64,000 nt of DNA, taken from assembly GCA_025766275.1 (NCBI GenBank), contig JAFKAC010000004.1, positions 1,178,001 to 1,242,000 on the forward strand. The letters are read 5' to 3'. Positions 1 through 10,998 of the stretch are shown here, piece by piece (position 1 is the stretch's first letter; the number at the start of each line of letters is the position of its first letter). Both the position numbers and the translations under genes were made by a program. This DNA is from Lactarius indigo. Taxonomy: Eukaryota > Basidiomycota > Agaricomycetes > Russulales > Russulaceae. Under the pieces are notes generated by a model. It ran no database searches. It was not told where the DNA came from and was given only the letters and a program-made list of their open reading frames with translations.

Positions 1-579
1 CCTCATGACGAGGCTTACGCTGACGACGAGGATTACTACCCGGTCAGACACCCCCTCCTTCAAACGCACAGCCACCCTACTAATCCCCGAATCACCCCAT
101 GGCTCGTTCACACCGACGGAACCGCCATGTCTCGAGGACGTGTGCGACTGCCCGGCGTCGCATTTCACACCCCCATCACACACGACGACGACCCTGCGCA
201 GGTCCTTGCGCCTGAAGGGTTCAGGGCGAATAGACAGCCCCATTACATTTACTTCCCCATCACCGGACCCGATGGCATAGAGAGGAATGCCAGTCATGTG
301 CAGATTGTCGGAGGTGCGAATCCTTTCGTATTGGGACTTATCCCCGGATCCCCTCATCTCTACGGCAAACCCCTCTACGCCCATCCGATGCTACCGGCTG
401 CGGGACGCGCCTTCATCGCCCACGAGGATTTGGTCATCCTCGCCTCCGACAAAATCACCGACCGCGCACTTAACCGCATCGGGGATGAATCCCTCACTGC
501 GGAGGTGACACGTTACCGGGCGGCCGCATACAAAGAAGAAAGGCTCGCGGCCCGCATCCGACAACTCCAGGCCATGTGA
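1..579 (+). CDS. 3' part of an unrecognised retroelement-associated ORF (partial)
   Basis: The frame is open from the first base of the window to a TGA after position 579, so the 5' end lies outside; an internal ATG is at 127. The visible start is acidic and rich in Tyr (DEAYADDEDYYP). The middle is Gly/Pro rich, and the last 30 residues are Arg/Glu/Ala rich and probably helical or coiled coil. I do not recognise the family. Its stop is about 130 bp upstream of a polypurine tract and LTR, so it is most simply an ORF of that LTR retrotransposon, perhaps an additional 3' ORF or a displaced gag-like segment. It could also be a captured host fragment. No reverse transcriptase or integrase motif is visible in this short stretch. 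Confidence 0.45.
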   Translation, partial: PHDEAYADDEDYYPVRHPLLQTHSHPTNPRITPWLVHTDGTAMSRGRVRLPGVAFHTPITHDDDPAQVLAPEGFRANRQPHYIYFPITGPDGIERNASHVQIVGGANPFVLGLIPGSPHLYGKPLYAHPMLPAAGRAFIAHEDLVILASDKITDRALNRIGDESLTAEVTRYRAAAYKEERLAARIRQLQAM

Positions 580-708
580 CTGTCGGCGAGAGATGACAAG
601 AAGGACTGCATCTACCGACTGGAGAGGGCTAACGTATTTGAAAGGATCAGCAACGAGCAGTCGACTTGGACAGCGCGGGACTTCCGGTGAGTCTGGAGTC
701 TCACGCTG

Positions 709-720
709 AAAAGGGGGTGA
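709..720 (+). other. Polypurine tract of an LTR retrotransposon
   Basis: The purine run AAAAGGGGGTGA abuts the TGTTACGG that opens the LTR at 721. A polypurine tract in this place primes plus-strand DNA synthesis in LTR retrotransposons, and its position identifies the repeat that follows as the 3' LTR. Confidence 0.55.
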
Positions 721-1176
721 TGTTACGGTTGCATGCATTGGACCCTTACTGTACCGGTTGTGACTACGGCGGTAAGGTAGATTAGTCACAGACTCGGCCA
801 TTACGATAGGAGATAGGCGTTGAGGGATGACTCAATCCTAGTACAGGTAGTAGTAGTATTAGGATTGCGGTACTTACGCGATACATTGGACACTACAATA
901 CGGTGACTCATAGCAGCGCTTGAAAGCCTGCTCTTCTTGTATTTAAGGTAGCTGCGGAAGACCAAGATACGCCATCTTGGTCTTCTTCAATCGTCACTTC
1001 CTTATTCTCGCATCTTCGACGTCTTTACCCCAATTCGGCTTAGGGGTATCGTAGTGATACTAGTGTCTTCGAACATCTAGAAGTTGCCTTCGTGCCATAC
1101 GCCTACGGCGTGATTAGCTAAGTTACCAAGTCGCCTTACAGAGCTCAAGTCGAGCTAACGTCGTGACGGCGTTACA
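721..1176 (+). repeat. 3' long terminal repeat of an LTR retrotransposon
   Basis: The segment begins TGTTACGG and ends GGCGTTACA, giving the usual TG...CA borders and near-inverted ends over about 456 bp. It follows a polypurine tract and holds a TATA-like GTATTTAAG near 940. A short inverted pair (GACCAAGATACGCCATCTTGGTC, arms GACCAAGA/TCTTGGTC) near 959-981 could form a hairpin in the transcript. The 5' LTR is outside the window, so LTR identity and target-site duplication cannot be checked. The family is not settled; the TGTTACG start is compatible with Ty3/gypsy. Confidence 0.55.
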
Positions 1177-1816
1177 GTACTAAACTTAGAGGGATTAAAC
1201 GGGGTGAGTAGATAGCGAATGTAAGGTGGGAGCTGGAGAAGATTCTGGCACACCTTTTTCTGACAAAGAGGAGGCCTCTTGGCCGGTCATCGGCCAAAGG
1301 CATATGCATTGACGATATCACAAGGTCGCGAAATGTTAGGTAGAGGAAGGCCCGCAAAACAGGGAATGGAATGGAAGGGAATGTTGAGGCAGGACCCTTG
1401 ACGACGTTTCGGCCGAGGCATTGTTGGCTATCGGCTATGGTGTAGGTGGTTGAGGACAGCCGTTGGTGTCGGAGCGGTTGGGCATCTAGCAAGGAGAAGG
1501 AGCAACGAGGGAGTGAGTGGAGGTGAGACAAGATCGACAAGCCCAGTCACGTGTTGGGCCGAGGACAGCCGTTGGTGTCGGAGTGGTTGAAGGAAGCCCG
1601 GTCACGTGTCGGGCCGACGGATTTCATTCAATGATGTGTCGTTTCACAAGGGCCGTGTTCCTCTGTTTCATATCACCGATGGTTCTACTGTGCACTGACT
1701 GTACCAAACACTTCAAATTTTCTTCACCTCGACGACATTAGCGTATTGGGGGGTGGGCAAGAAAACAGGATAAAAGCAAGGTATGTCCCTACGCCTACTA
1801 GCTCATCCTTCAGACG
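1177..1816. other. Intergenic stretch without a supported gene
   Basis: No convincing coding potential is seen. A phrase of about 29 bases (GAGGACAGCCGTTGGTGTCG...) occurs near 1452 and again near 1560. CACGTGTYGGGCCGA occurs near 1548 and 1604. These are short local direct repeats, perhaps slippage products or remnants of an element end. Confidence 0.5.
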
Positions 1817-4800
1817 ATGTCCGCGAACACGCAAGACCCGGGGCATGCTGTCCGACCCGATGGCTCCTTGAAGGACACCTCAGAGATGAATTGGACTTAT
1901 GACAAAGATGAGTTGATTCCGTTTCCTGCTCAGAACTCGGGTGGTGCTTCTGGACGTGCTCGGCGATCAGGACGTGCTCACTGCCCATCTCGGTGAGCTA
2001 TTGAGGCAGCCGAAGCATCTTTGGGTTCTGTATCAACGAGACATGCAAAACAAGGTACCAAACGCAAGGCCGCGCCAACTGAAGATCAGCGCATCACACA
2101 TGTCAATGTCATTGACGATGTGGACAATGCCTCTTCATACGACTCCGACGACTCCGACGAGGACAGTTCCATAGTGCCAATAGACGATCTAGTGTCCGAC
2201 AGTGACGTTTCCATGGAGCCACAAGATGTGGGCGACCTCGCATCCACCTGCGACTATGAGTCCATCAGGGCGATGGCCGATGCGGACCACGAGGTATGTC
2301 GCATACTCTCACCTCCGCACATATTCTCACGTTGGTTAGGCCCTGAACTTCAAACCGAAAGCAAAATGTACCCAAGACATCCAGGTCATCTTTAAACGAC
2401 AGAAGGCGTACAGGCACCCGGTTACAGGCAAGATCTCGGATGGACATTTGTGCATGGTCTGCAAGTAAGCACATTTTTTTCGTTTTCATTCGCCCACGGG
2501 GGTTGTTTGAAGTAGTGATCCCTTGGTCGATTGCCGGAAGTCGTCCTTTTTAACAGGAAGCACGACCAGTTTGCGAATGCATATTGCAAGGTAATTTATT
2601 GCTCATCTGGTCTCGTAATTTACTGATCCCTCCTAGACACCATGCACCGTTGTATCGCAAACGTTGCAAAGCACTTGGCATCGAGCCAAAACCCCGCGCC
2701 CTCTTCTGCAAGCCAGCTGACTCACATAGCAGCAGGTAAGTCGCCACTACCTCATTTACTTGACGATCTGTTGACATTTGTGTAGCCTCACCCAGACTAG
2801 TTTAGACAGTGTGGTTACCCGTGAACCAAAGGGCCCACCATTTACGAACGTCGGCCTACTCGACTATATTGTTGAGTTCATTGTCTGCAAAGATGAGGTG
2901 AGTGAATACACGCGTAATATGACATATCTAATTTCCCTCCGCCTACAGGCATTCCTGTTGATCGAGAGCGAGAGTTTTCGCCGCGTCCTCAAATTCTGTC
3001 GTCCTTCGCTTTCGGATAACGACATACCGTGCCGCAACACGATTCGCGCCGAGATACTTAGACGCGTAAATGTTGCACAGGGGAGTATGCGCGAGAACAT
3101 GAAGAGGGTCCCCAGCAAGATTTCCTTTATTTTCGATACGTGGACCTCAGGATCGGGAGACCCATACATTTCCGTCACCGCCCACTATGTAGATGCACCA
3201 GTGGATCAACCGCACGCGTGGCGCCTCAGGTGTGAACAACTGAGCTTTGAGGAGATTATAGGTAGGCACACTGGCAAGAACATGGCTGGCATCTTGATTC
3301 GTACGTTGGACGACTACGGACTTCGTGGCAAGGTAAGACTTTTATTTTTTCTCCTCTAGGCTCTCGTAGCTCACTCCGAACACACGCAGATCGGCTGGTT
3401 TACCAGTGACGGGGCAGCCATCAATCGGATGACTATTCGCATGCTCCAGAGCAATCTCGCCGATACAGAAGTAGAATGGAGGGCTGTAGAACGCGATATG
3501 TTGTAAGTGTTGGTACATCCATGTACTAACATTTTCTAATCGAATTCTCAGGTGCATGGAGCACTCGCTCCACCTCGCGGCAAAACACTTCATTCAAAAG
3601 GTTGCACCAGGATTAGGTTCTGACGCATCTACCAACCCGGACTTGGAGGTTCCCGATGACAACTTGGACGAAGGTGTTTTCGACTCAGGCGATTCGCTTG
3701 GAAAAGCGATCGCCTTGGCCAACCAGGTAAGTCCCTTCAATATCGGACTTGTCTTCGCATTAATGTGCATGCGTCGCACTGCAGATCCATAATTCGCCAC
3801 AGGCCAGGGCCTACTTCAGAAAGACCTGCAAGCAAGTCAACATCCCCCCACTGGAGTTCATCATGTGGGTCCGAACTCGCTGGGGATCCCTCTACTGTTT
3901 CCTCGACCGGTTTCTCAAACTCCGAGCAGTACGTGTCGTATTTTCATCATCTCAGTCAGTGGCAGCAATGACATCTATTTCCTTCAGGGGATTGAACAAT
4001 TCGTTCTGCTTGCGGATGCGAATGACCAAGTCCCGAACTTGTCTGGGAAGCGGAGCTACGCCGACTTCCAACTGTTTGATAGAGACTGGGAGCGGCTCAT
4101 AAATATTAAACATTCGATCAGGGTATGTTTTTCTCCGATTCTTGTCTTCGCTTTGTTACTCATTCCCCACCAGGAGCTGTCAAATGCCCAGCAAACATTC
4201 TCAAAAGAGCGCACCCCAACTGTCTGGCGTATCATATCGACTTTCGAATTTCTCATCAGAAACTGGGAAGCTATGGCTGGCCATGCTCATTTCCACGAAC
4301 TGAAGGCGGCACTGAACGAAGGACTCAAGAGTCTTCGCAAATGGCATGCTCGTGTTGAAGGCTCGTGCATAACTTATTTTGTTTGCGTTGGTAAGTTCTC
4401 GGGCTCCCGCTCTTTCCTTGATTATTGACTGCACCAGTCCTCAATCCCAATCTCAAGGACCTTTATTTCCGGGTCCGGTGGGATTGTGAACGATATGACA
4501 CTGCTTTGGAGCAGCTCGGGGAGGTGGTACGTTCGCCTTTAAGACTTAATTCTCTTATACTGATTGTGTCTTTGTAGTTCGACAGCTATTATATCGCTCC
4601 AGAAGTTACAACACGCACTGAAGACACCGTCACCGTACCACCCATGCTGAAGTCACCGGCACATTACGGTGGTTGTTACCTTCTCGAGGCCGTCAAGGCG
4701 TTCCAGCAGAAACAGAAGGCAGAACGCAGCCCTCGAGACGAACTCAATGAATACTTGAACTCCGGCGTTGAGACCGTGGCGGACGTCATTTCATGGTGGG

Positions 4801-5182
4801 GGGTGAGTTCGGTTTTTTTATGTCTGGTACTACTTCCTAATGAATACATGTCTAAAAGTCCCAGAGCGATGATAAATATCCTACGCTGAAGAGGATTGCC
4901 CGGGACTACCTCCCAATCCAGGGATCGGCTACACCATCGGAGCGCGCCTTTAGCAGTGCGGGGATAACGGACTGCCGACGAAGAAACGCGTTAATGCCGG
5001 AAATCTTTGAGGGATTGCAACTACTCAAGAGTGCATACAGGAACAGACATATTTCCGCTGTCACACAGGCAGCACAACACTTTGACGTGCTCGTACAATC
5101 GCTAGATGATGATGTTGGGGACACTGAGATCGACCCAATCGATATCGACTCGATCTTAGAATCATTAAAGAGAGATTATTAG
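1817..5182 (+). CDS. hAT-family transposase (hAT-1), multi-exon, apparently open
   Basis: The gene encodes a DNA-transposon transposase. Reading through short GT-AG introns (for example 1993-2040, which places the start at ATG 1817) gives a basic patch (KQGTKRK) and an acidic Ser/Asp region near 2130-2290. A BED-like zinc finger follows, with CMVC near 2455. The core begins near 2960 and carries the motif FDTWTS near 3134, typical of the RNase H-like hAT catalytic fold. GWFTSDGA lies near 3393 and WxxTRWGS near 3863. The hallmark hAT C-terminal dimerisation region runs from about 4860 to 5040 (YPTLKRIARDYLPIQGSA, then SERAFSSAG). The protein ends in an acidic tail at 5182. I saw no stop or frameshift along the exons. 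Matching terminal inverted repeats were not found, so mobility is uncertain. Confidence 0.85.
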
Positions 5183-5653
5183 CTATCAAAAATCTACTAG
5201 TTTGTAGCCTACTAGCTTGCAGCGTGTGGACCGTTTCAGTTCCAATCGTTTCCTCAATATATTTCCATGGACATTAGTGCAAAGTCACGCCCTACTCATT
5301 CTGTCACCCTCCCCGCGTCTTGTCGTCGCCATCCATCCACCACCTTTCGCCACCCATCCACTTCCCCCTCGTCCAACCCTCTGCCTCCCACTGGCCATTT
5401 CCCAATTTCTGGCGGACAAGCTATCAATATGCGATTGAGTACGTGCATGAGTGGACAGTTCGTTGCAAGCTTCTATTTACTGCCGTTATTGAACAGCAGG
5501 CGAGTCACCCCGCTCATCCGCAATATGATTGTCGCGAATATGCAGTGCCGCCCCATCAGACCCCACGCGTATCTCAACCGTATCCCCATCACTACGAAAG
5601 CGACGGCGTCAACAGAAACACACAGCCACAAATACATAAGCGTAGGCCTTAGC
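5183..5653. other. Intergenic, Pro/Ser-codon-rich shadow frames only
   Basis: This stretch lies between the hAT-1 stop and the Hsp78 relic. A CTACTAG/TTGYAG phrase is repeated at about 5192-5222. The long frames here come from C-rich low-complexity DNA and match no family I recognise. Confidence 0.5.
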
Positions 5654-6145
5654 TCACCGTATCATGCCAACGAGTAATTTCTGCTCGAGTGGGAACAGCA
5701 CCTCCGTGCGCACGACACGCGCGATTGCACGCGCGCCATAAATGTCCGAGAAGCCCTTCTGAGCGAGCCATCCGCGCGCCGCGTCGTCCACGTTGAGCTT
5801 GATGCGCCGCTGCATAAGGCGCGCCGCGACGTCCTCAAGACGGAGGTCAACGACACGCAGGATCGACTCGCGCGTGAGCCGGTTGAATACGAGCATTGAA
5901 TCGAGCCAGTTCAGGAGTTCCGGAGGGAACTCCTCCTTGACCCGCTCCAGTACCTCTGTTCACGCTTCAGACGTGACGGCGCCGGAGCTGTCCGACACCG
6001 AGGGGTGTGCTAGGATGTCGCTACCTAAATGACGTAGGGTGAACGACAAGGCTAGATAAAATAAAACAAACGCACCAATGTTGCTCATGAGGCAAATGAT
6101 AGTATTCTGTACAGCAAGAGCTGCTGAGCACGTCGATATCGCTTC
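5654..6145 (-). pseudogene. C-terminal fragment of a mitochondrial ClpB/Hsp78 (Hsp100) chaperone
   Basis: On the minus strand the piece reads NTIIC..MSN, then an intron of about 50 nt, then IGSDILA. This is the end of the second AAA+ module of ClpB-type disaggregases. After an in-frame TGA near 5955 it continues TEVLERVKEEFPPELLNWLD, where the family has the sensor sequence PPE.LNRID, so the arginine is replaced by Trp. The C-terminal small domain follows (RLTRESILRVVDLRL, then GFSDIYGARAIARV). The part upstream of NTIIC is scrambled, and the coding sequence stops at what looks like an intron donor after GMIR. The stop, the lost Arg and the missing N-terminal two-thirds make it a relic. Confidence 0.8.
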
Positions 6146-6329
6146 ATGATGTCGAACCCGCCAGCAGCTAGCACCTGCCAGGCTGCCACTCACCCACCTG
6201 AATGGTCGCCGCAGACGCCAGCGGTTTGGGCGAGGCTGTAGTTGGATATTGGAAGGGGCACAGATGCAGTGGATATCGAAAGCATGATGGTAGTGACGAC
6301 GTTTGGTGTGATTATATAAACAGAAACCT

Positions 6330-6556
6330 TGATTTAGCGTTCAGTTCAGCTTCTGAACCGGAACCGGACCGAAATTCCTACTTCAGGTCCAGTTCAGGTT
6401 CACAGCCTCCTGAACCAGAACCGGACTGTTGTGAACCCCGAACTGGGGTCCAGTTCAGGGTTCAGCCAAATCACCTGAACTGGACCAACGGTCCGGTTTG
6501 GGGTTCAGCCAAAAGGGGAAAGAACTGAACTGAACTGGACTTTGACACCACTAAGG
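6330..6556. repeat. Isolated hAT-like element end with subterminal repeats
   Basis: The stretch is built from short sense and antisense copies of GGTTCAGTTCAG / CTGAACCGGAACC and ends GGACTTTGACACCACTA at about 6556. Read inward, that end is TAGTGGTGTCAAAGTCC, which shares the TAGTG start and the subterminal-repeat style of the complete hAT at 9770-16162. No partner end was found between 1 and 6330, so this is a truncated or solo terminus, or the right end of hAT-1 with its left end lost. Confidence 0.55.
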
Positions 6557-6739
6557 AACAGCGATGGTCGTTTCTACGATGACCATTTGTGCTCTGGTAA
6601 CACAAATTGACTCATTGTATGAATAGTCGGGGAACTGCGTGTATATGTTCTATATGCTCGTTGTACTGGCATGCTGAGGGTTAGCACTTTAGATCCCATA
6701 CTGGCAGGAGTTGAATCTCTCTACTCTATCTGGTTGCCT
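6557..6739. other. 3' flank of the MFS transporter gene
   Basis: This short spacer lies between the hAT-like end and the stop codon of the minus-strand transporter. Nothing is recognisable in it apart from the expected 3' untranslated region. Confidence 0.4.
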
Positions 6740-8561
6740 CTAGTTACTTTTATGTGTCCACATGTTCTGTGGAAGTTGCGCCGAAACGCACAGACCAACA
6801 CCAACTAAACCGACGAGTATCACGTATGCAAAGTTCCCACCCAAAACGTTATTCGTAAGGGAGAACGCAAACAGCCAGTCCGCCGCTGCTGGCCCGGCCA
6901 TGCATTGGATCGCCGCCACCATCTGCGCGAGGCCATACGTCGCGCCCAGAAGTCGCTTGTTAGGAACGGCAGAAGAAATGTACATGTATATGGCGCCTAA
7001 TGGATTTGCGCTGTGTCAGCACCAGCGCGCAGCTGGCAGAATGGGACCAACTTACTAAATCCCATCTGGGCGATACAAAGTGACGACATCTGTGACATGA
7101 TGAGTAGCCTTTCCGCCACTTCTGAACCGCCGGGGGCATAACGAAGTGCCAAGTTCTCGAGAGGGAATAAGGTGTAGATAAGCGCGCATATTGAGACGCC
7201 GGCAAGAAAGACAGCCTTTGGGCCAAAGCGTGATATAAAGCGCGGGAAAAGGGCATATTGGACGATGCCATTCATGCACCCGTAGCCAGACATCCATAAT
7301 CCGATGGGTGCTGGGCTCAGCCCCAGCCCACCTAGTTCGATCGACGTCGACCAGACTAGTGGGATCAGTGCAATTGCCGCCATGCAAAGGAGCGCAAGAA
7401 TTGAATAACTCGAGATTGAGATTAAGACAGGTCTTGTGAGAATGGAGCGTAGCGGAGGCGGCTTCTCTAAGACTTTCGGTGGTAAGGCGTGCAAAATGCT
7501 AGCTGGTTCTTCCCCAGCGGCGTCCGAACCAATCTCTGGACTCGGAGGAGGGAGGCCAGTGAGCGGACCAAAATTCACTGTCTGATACGAATACATATGT
7601 CATGTTTCGTGGAATAGAGAACAGTAGACAAACCTCTTTCAGATATATGACGCTGGCGGTGAACGAGGCGCAACCGCAGGCGGCAGTCACGAAGCACGGA
7701 AGGAAGTACGGGTGTTCAGCCCAGAAATGGTGGGAAAAGACGTGTGGCCAACGATCTTGTGGTCGTGATAACATGCCCCCAATGAAAGGACTAGGAGCGT
7801 ACATTTCAGCGGTGTAGCGAGGTGGTGAATCGCGGATGGTGCGACTGACCCAATGGCATCACCAAGAGAGTAGGACATGACTAACAATGAAAACCCCCGT
7901 GCAATATTAGTTTCGTCCGTGAGCTCCGCCGCCATGCTTTTCACGACACCGCCGTATCCCTTTAGCGCGCCATGCAAGGTGCGGCTATAATTGTACGTCA
8001 GCGAACGATACTCTCCGTGGTGTCATTTACGTAGGAAGCACCTGAGGACGAGCGCCCAGAAGGAGCGGGAGAGGCCGAACGCGACGACGGAAACGGTTAC
8101 ACCCATCAGACACAACAAAAGAACGGGTTTGCGACCGATGTGGTCGGAAAGGCGGTTCCAATGGAGCACAGTAACTGCCTCTGCAGCATAGTGCGCGGAC
8201 ACCTGCGATATAGTAGGCCCAGTGCGCGTTTCACCCCTTTAGAGAGTAAGTAAGACGTACTATGATCCCCGTGTAGTATCCAACCTTCCTTTCGTCGCCA
8301 CCAACGATCGGGAGCTCTTTCACCAGCTAAGGCAGACGTCAAGTTTGATGTGTCTCATGTAATCCAGCCAGTTTACAGTACCTGATTGAGGTAGGGGCTT
8401 ATTGAATTGGATATGATGGACTCGACGAACCACACGGAGAGGACAAGCGCAATTTGCCCACTGGGCAGTGGGGTTGGTTTTCGTGTGACCTCGTTTTCGG
8501 GAAGGAGTGGGGTCTCCTCATCGAGATGATCATCTTCAAATCTCAGGAGTGGCTGTAACAT
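6740..8561 (-). CDS. Major facilitator superfamily transporter (ZIFL-like general substrate transporter)
   Basis: An integral membrane transporter of about 480 residues spread over several exons. The protein starts at the methionine of MLQPLLRFEDD (8561). After a hydrophilic N-terminus with a PLLPE motif come TM1 (ALVLSVWFVESIISN) and a loop with VGYYTGII. The MFS signature loop between TM2 and TM3 is present (NRLSDHIGRKPVL). Further segments are ALKGYGGVVKS and SYSLGDAIG-(intron)-PFIGGMLSRP, then a long central loop (GPLTGLPPPSPEI) and the C-terminal half, ending ...AQLPQNMWTHKSN at 6740. All exon joins use GT-AG introns (for example after SPYLNQ and after ALVLR), and no frameshift was seen. 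The architecture matches fungal relatives of zinc-induced-facilitator-like transporters. The substrate cannot be predicted. A truncated paralogue lies at 19710-20010. Confidence 0.88.
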
Positions 8562-9769
8562 CGATAGGGGGAGCGATGCAGCCAAGCGCTGAGTGGTGGC
8601 ACAGTTTGGATGACTGTGCCCGTTACGCCCCTCCTGAAAAAATCTTGCTTGAGAAATTGAGCCATCGCATTGGGAAGGGGAGTGATCCGAGTGAATGACA
8701 AAAGATATGGCATCACCACGTGCTTTCGCGGTGATAGGTCGCTTGGGAAAAACCTGACTTGTTTTGGTCGTAGCTGCTTCAGCGCTGGGTACCACCAATC
8801 CACCAGCTTCTCGCTTTGGATATAAACGTCTACTCGCAGAGATTCTCTACTGTTTTCTGTGGAGCAGAAGCGGAACGGTATCTTGACCGACTTAAAGCCC
8901 ACTGGCACAAGAACGCGCACTTGGTACTCGTGCCAGCACTCCTGTGGGCGGCCCGGGCCCACGCTATAACACGAAAAGGTGTCAGTACCAGCCAAGCAGA
9001 CCCATAACTTGCCAGAGAGTGAGTTATGAGGCCTCGATGAGGGGTTTGCGAAGCGGCCAGAGAGTCCTTGATTTTGCGAAGCCGACGCCCCATCCCCATA
9101 GCCTGAGACTTCTGTGTCGGAGGCGGTCAGCTGGACCAAGGACTCCAAGCGCGGCGCGGACCGGCAGTCGACCGGCCGTTTTCGCCGTTCGCGGAGTCGG
9201 GCCGGGGTCTTGATTTGGCAGAAGACTCCTCCGACCCGAGACTGAATTTCTCCATCACCTCCGGCTACTGTGGACTATTTGCTTACTGCGTCTCCTCAGT
9301 TTCTACCTCCCGGCTTCCAGGTTCAAAACTCGTTCTCATCCTAGCTAGTCGTACTTCTTCTGCACAAGCTTCTACGGTGACGCCCCCTTCTCTAGACTCT
9401 CTACCTACAATCCTTACCGCGATCGCAGTTCTTGTCGTACCAATGGTGACGATGCGCTCGATCCCAAATTTCCAGGGACGGTACTAACAACTGCCTATAA
9501 TAAAGAGTAGGGAAACTGTGTAAGAGACATGTGGTAGAAAGTCGCCAATGTATATCGACTATCCGCGCTCCAGATATAGATACTATAAACGCAGTTGAAC
9601 CTTCCAGTTGAGAAAGAACTTGTCCAGCTAGATACGTTCTAACTATTGGGGCGTTTGCAGGAGTGCTCACCAGCGACCCAGAGTTCTCGCTGGGAGAGCG
9701 CACAGCAAGGAAATACCCTTCTTAGCACAGCTTTTAGCTTTCTTCAACGGGGATGAGGGAATGTGTGAG
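8562..9769. other. 5' flank of the MFS gene, duplicated downstream
   Basis: No supported gene. About 8950-9450 is recognisably similar to about 20015-20470. Shared phrases include CACGCTATAACACGAAAAG, TCGCCGTTCG...GGAGTCGGGCCGG, CTTCTCTAGACTCT and CGCGATCGCA/CGGGATCGCA. It is therefore part of the segmental duplication that also produced the MFS pseudogene. Confidence 0.6.
9762..9769. repeat. Target-site duplication, left copy (hAT-2)
   Basis: TGTGTGAG lies immediately outside the left inverted repeat. The identical 8-mer follows the right end at 16163-16170. Eight base pairs is the canonical hAT target-site length. Confidence 0.93.
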
Positions 9770-9792
9770 TAGTGTTGCCGTGGCTCGGCTCA
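9770..9792 (+). repeat. Left terminal inverted repeat of hAT-2
   Basis: The sequence begins TAGTGTTGCCGTGGCTCGG and matches the reverse complement of the right end without mismatch over 23 bp. Confidence 0.93.
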
Positions 9793-10139
9793 GCTTGGCT
9801 TGGCTCAGCTAAGCACAGCTCGACCAAAAAAGGACGAGCTGAGCTGAGCCACTCCAAATTGAGCTGGCTCAAGCTAGGCTGAGCCGGCTCAAGCCACCCA
9901 GAAGTACGAATTAGAAATTGTACCTTTTTGGGTAGCCTGAGTCAGCCAAGCCAACAAAGCCACACTGGAGGTCTAACGCGTGTGAATTCGACCCTCAAAT
10001 TGTACAGACAAGTCAAGCCCTGGGTCTGAAGCTCTGAAGATTCGAATCCCCCCCCTGTCGTCCCTCCTCTGCACAAACTGGCCAGAGGTCTGCGCGCTGT
10101 CTGCGCGCTGTTCGCATTGCCCGCCCACCGACCTCTGGC

Positions 10140-10890
10140 CTTTTATGTGCTCTCGCCGCCCCTCGCCGCCGCTCGTCGCCACTCGCCGCCGCTCGCTCTC
10201 TCTGGTCGTTGCTCGTCGCCGCTCGTCACCGCTCGTCACCGCTCATCGCTACTCGCCGCCCCTCGCTCGCTCTGGTCGCCGCTCGTCGCCGCTCGCCTGC
10301 TCTGGTCGCCGCTCATCACCCCTCGCCGCCCCTTGCCTGCTCTGGTCGCCCCTCGTCGCCCCTCGCCGCTCCTCGCTCGCTCTGGTCACCGCTCGTCGCC
10401 GCTCGCTGCCCCTCGCCTGCTTTGGTCGCCACTCGTCGCCGCTCGCCGCCGCTCGCTCTGGTCGCCACTCGTCGCCGCTCGCCGCCGCTCGCTCTGGTCG
10501 CCACTCATCGCCGCTCGCCGCCGCTCGCTCTGGTCGCCACTCGTCGCTGCTCGCCGCCCCTCGCTCTGGTCGCCGCCGCTCGTCGCCGCTCACTCTGGTC
10601 GCCGCCCATTGCCGCTCCTCTGGCCACCGCGCAGCCGTTGGTGCCGCTGCCACCACCCTCGCTGTCACCGCCGCCACCACCCTCGCGTCGCCGCCGCCGC
10701 CACCGCTACCACCCTCACGGCCGGCGCTGGCACCCGCCCACCTTCGGACGACCATTGGGTGCCCCTGGATGCCTCGGACGCCCTTGGAAGGCCCTCGGAT
10801 GCCCTCGGACGCCCTCGGACGCCCTTGGACAGCCCTCGCGCGCCCTCCTCTTGCCCCTCCACACCCCCCTTTCTCTTCCCACCCCCTTTT
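10140..10890. repeat. CTC/GCC-rich tandem array inside hAT-2
   Basis: The array is made of variants of GCTCGTCGCC and of a longer unit of about 35-45 bp, CTCGCTCTGGTCGCC...CGCTCGCCGCC. The most regular copies lie between about 10440 and 10570. All three forward frames stay open through the array because the unit contains no stop codon, which creates spurious Arg/Ser/Pro-rich frames. It lies between the transposase stop and the left inverted repeat and is probably not coding. Strand asymmetry is strong, with pyrimidines on the plus strand. Confidence 0.8.
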
Positions 10891-10998
10891 CCCTCTCTGG
10901 CCACCCCAGGTGAGTCGCACAGGTCCCCTACTTTTATGTAGTTCATTCCTAGGTACAAATACATGTATAGCCTTGTTGCAAATAAATTTCTCTTTAAA

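Noticed and set aside
8543..9148. 201-codon minus-strand frame overlapping the MFS 5' end
   Set aside because: No family resemblance. The duplicated copy at 20011-20470 does not preserve the frame, so it is probably non-coding.
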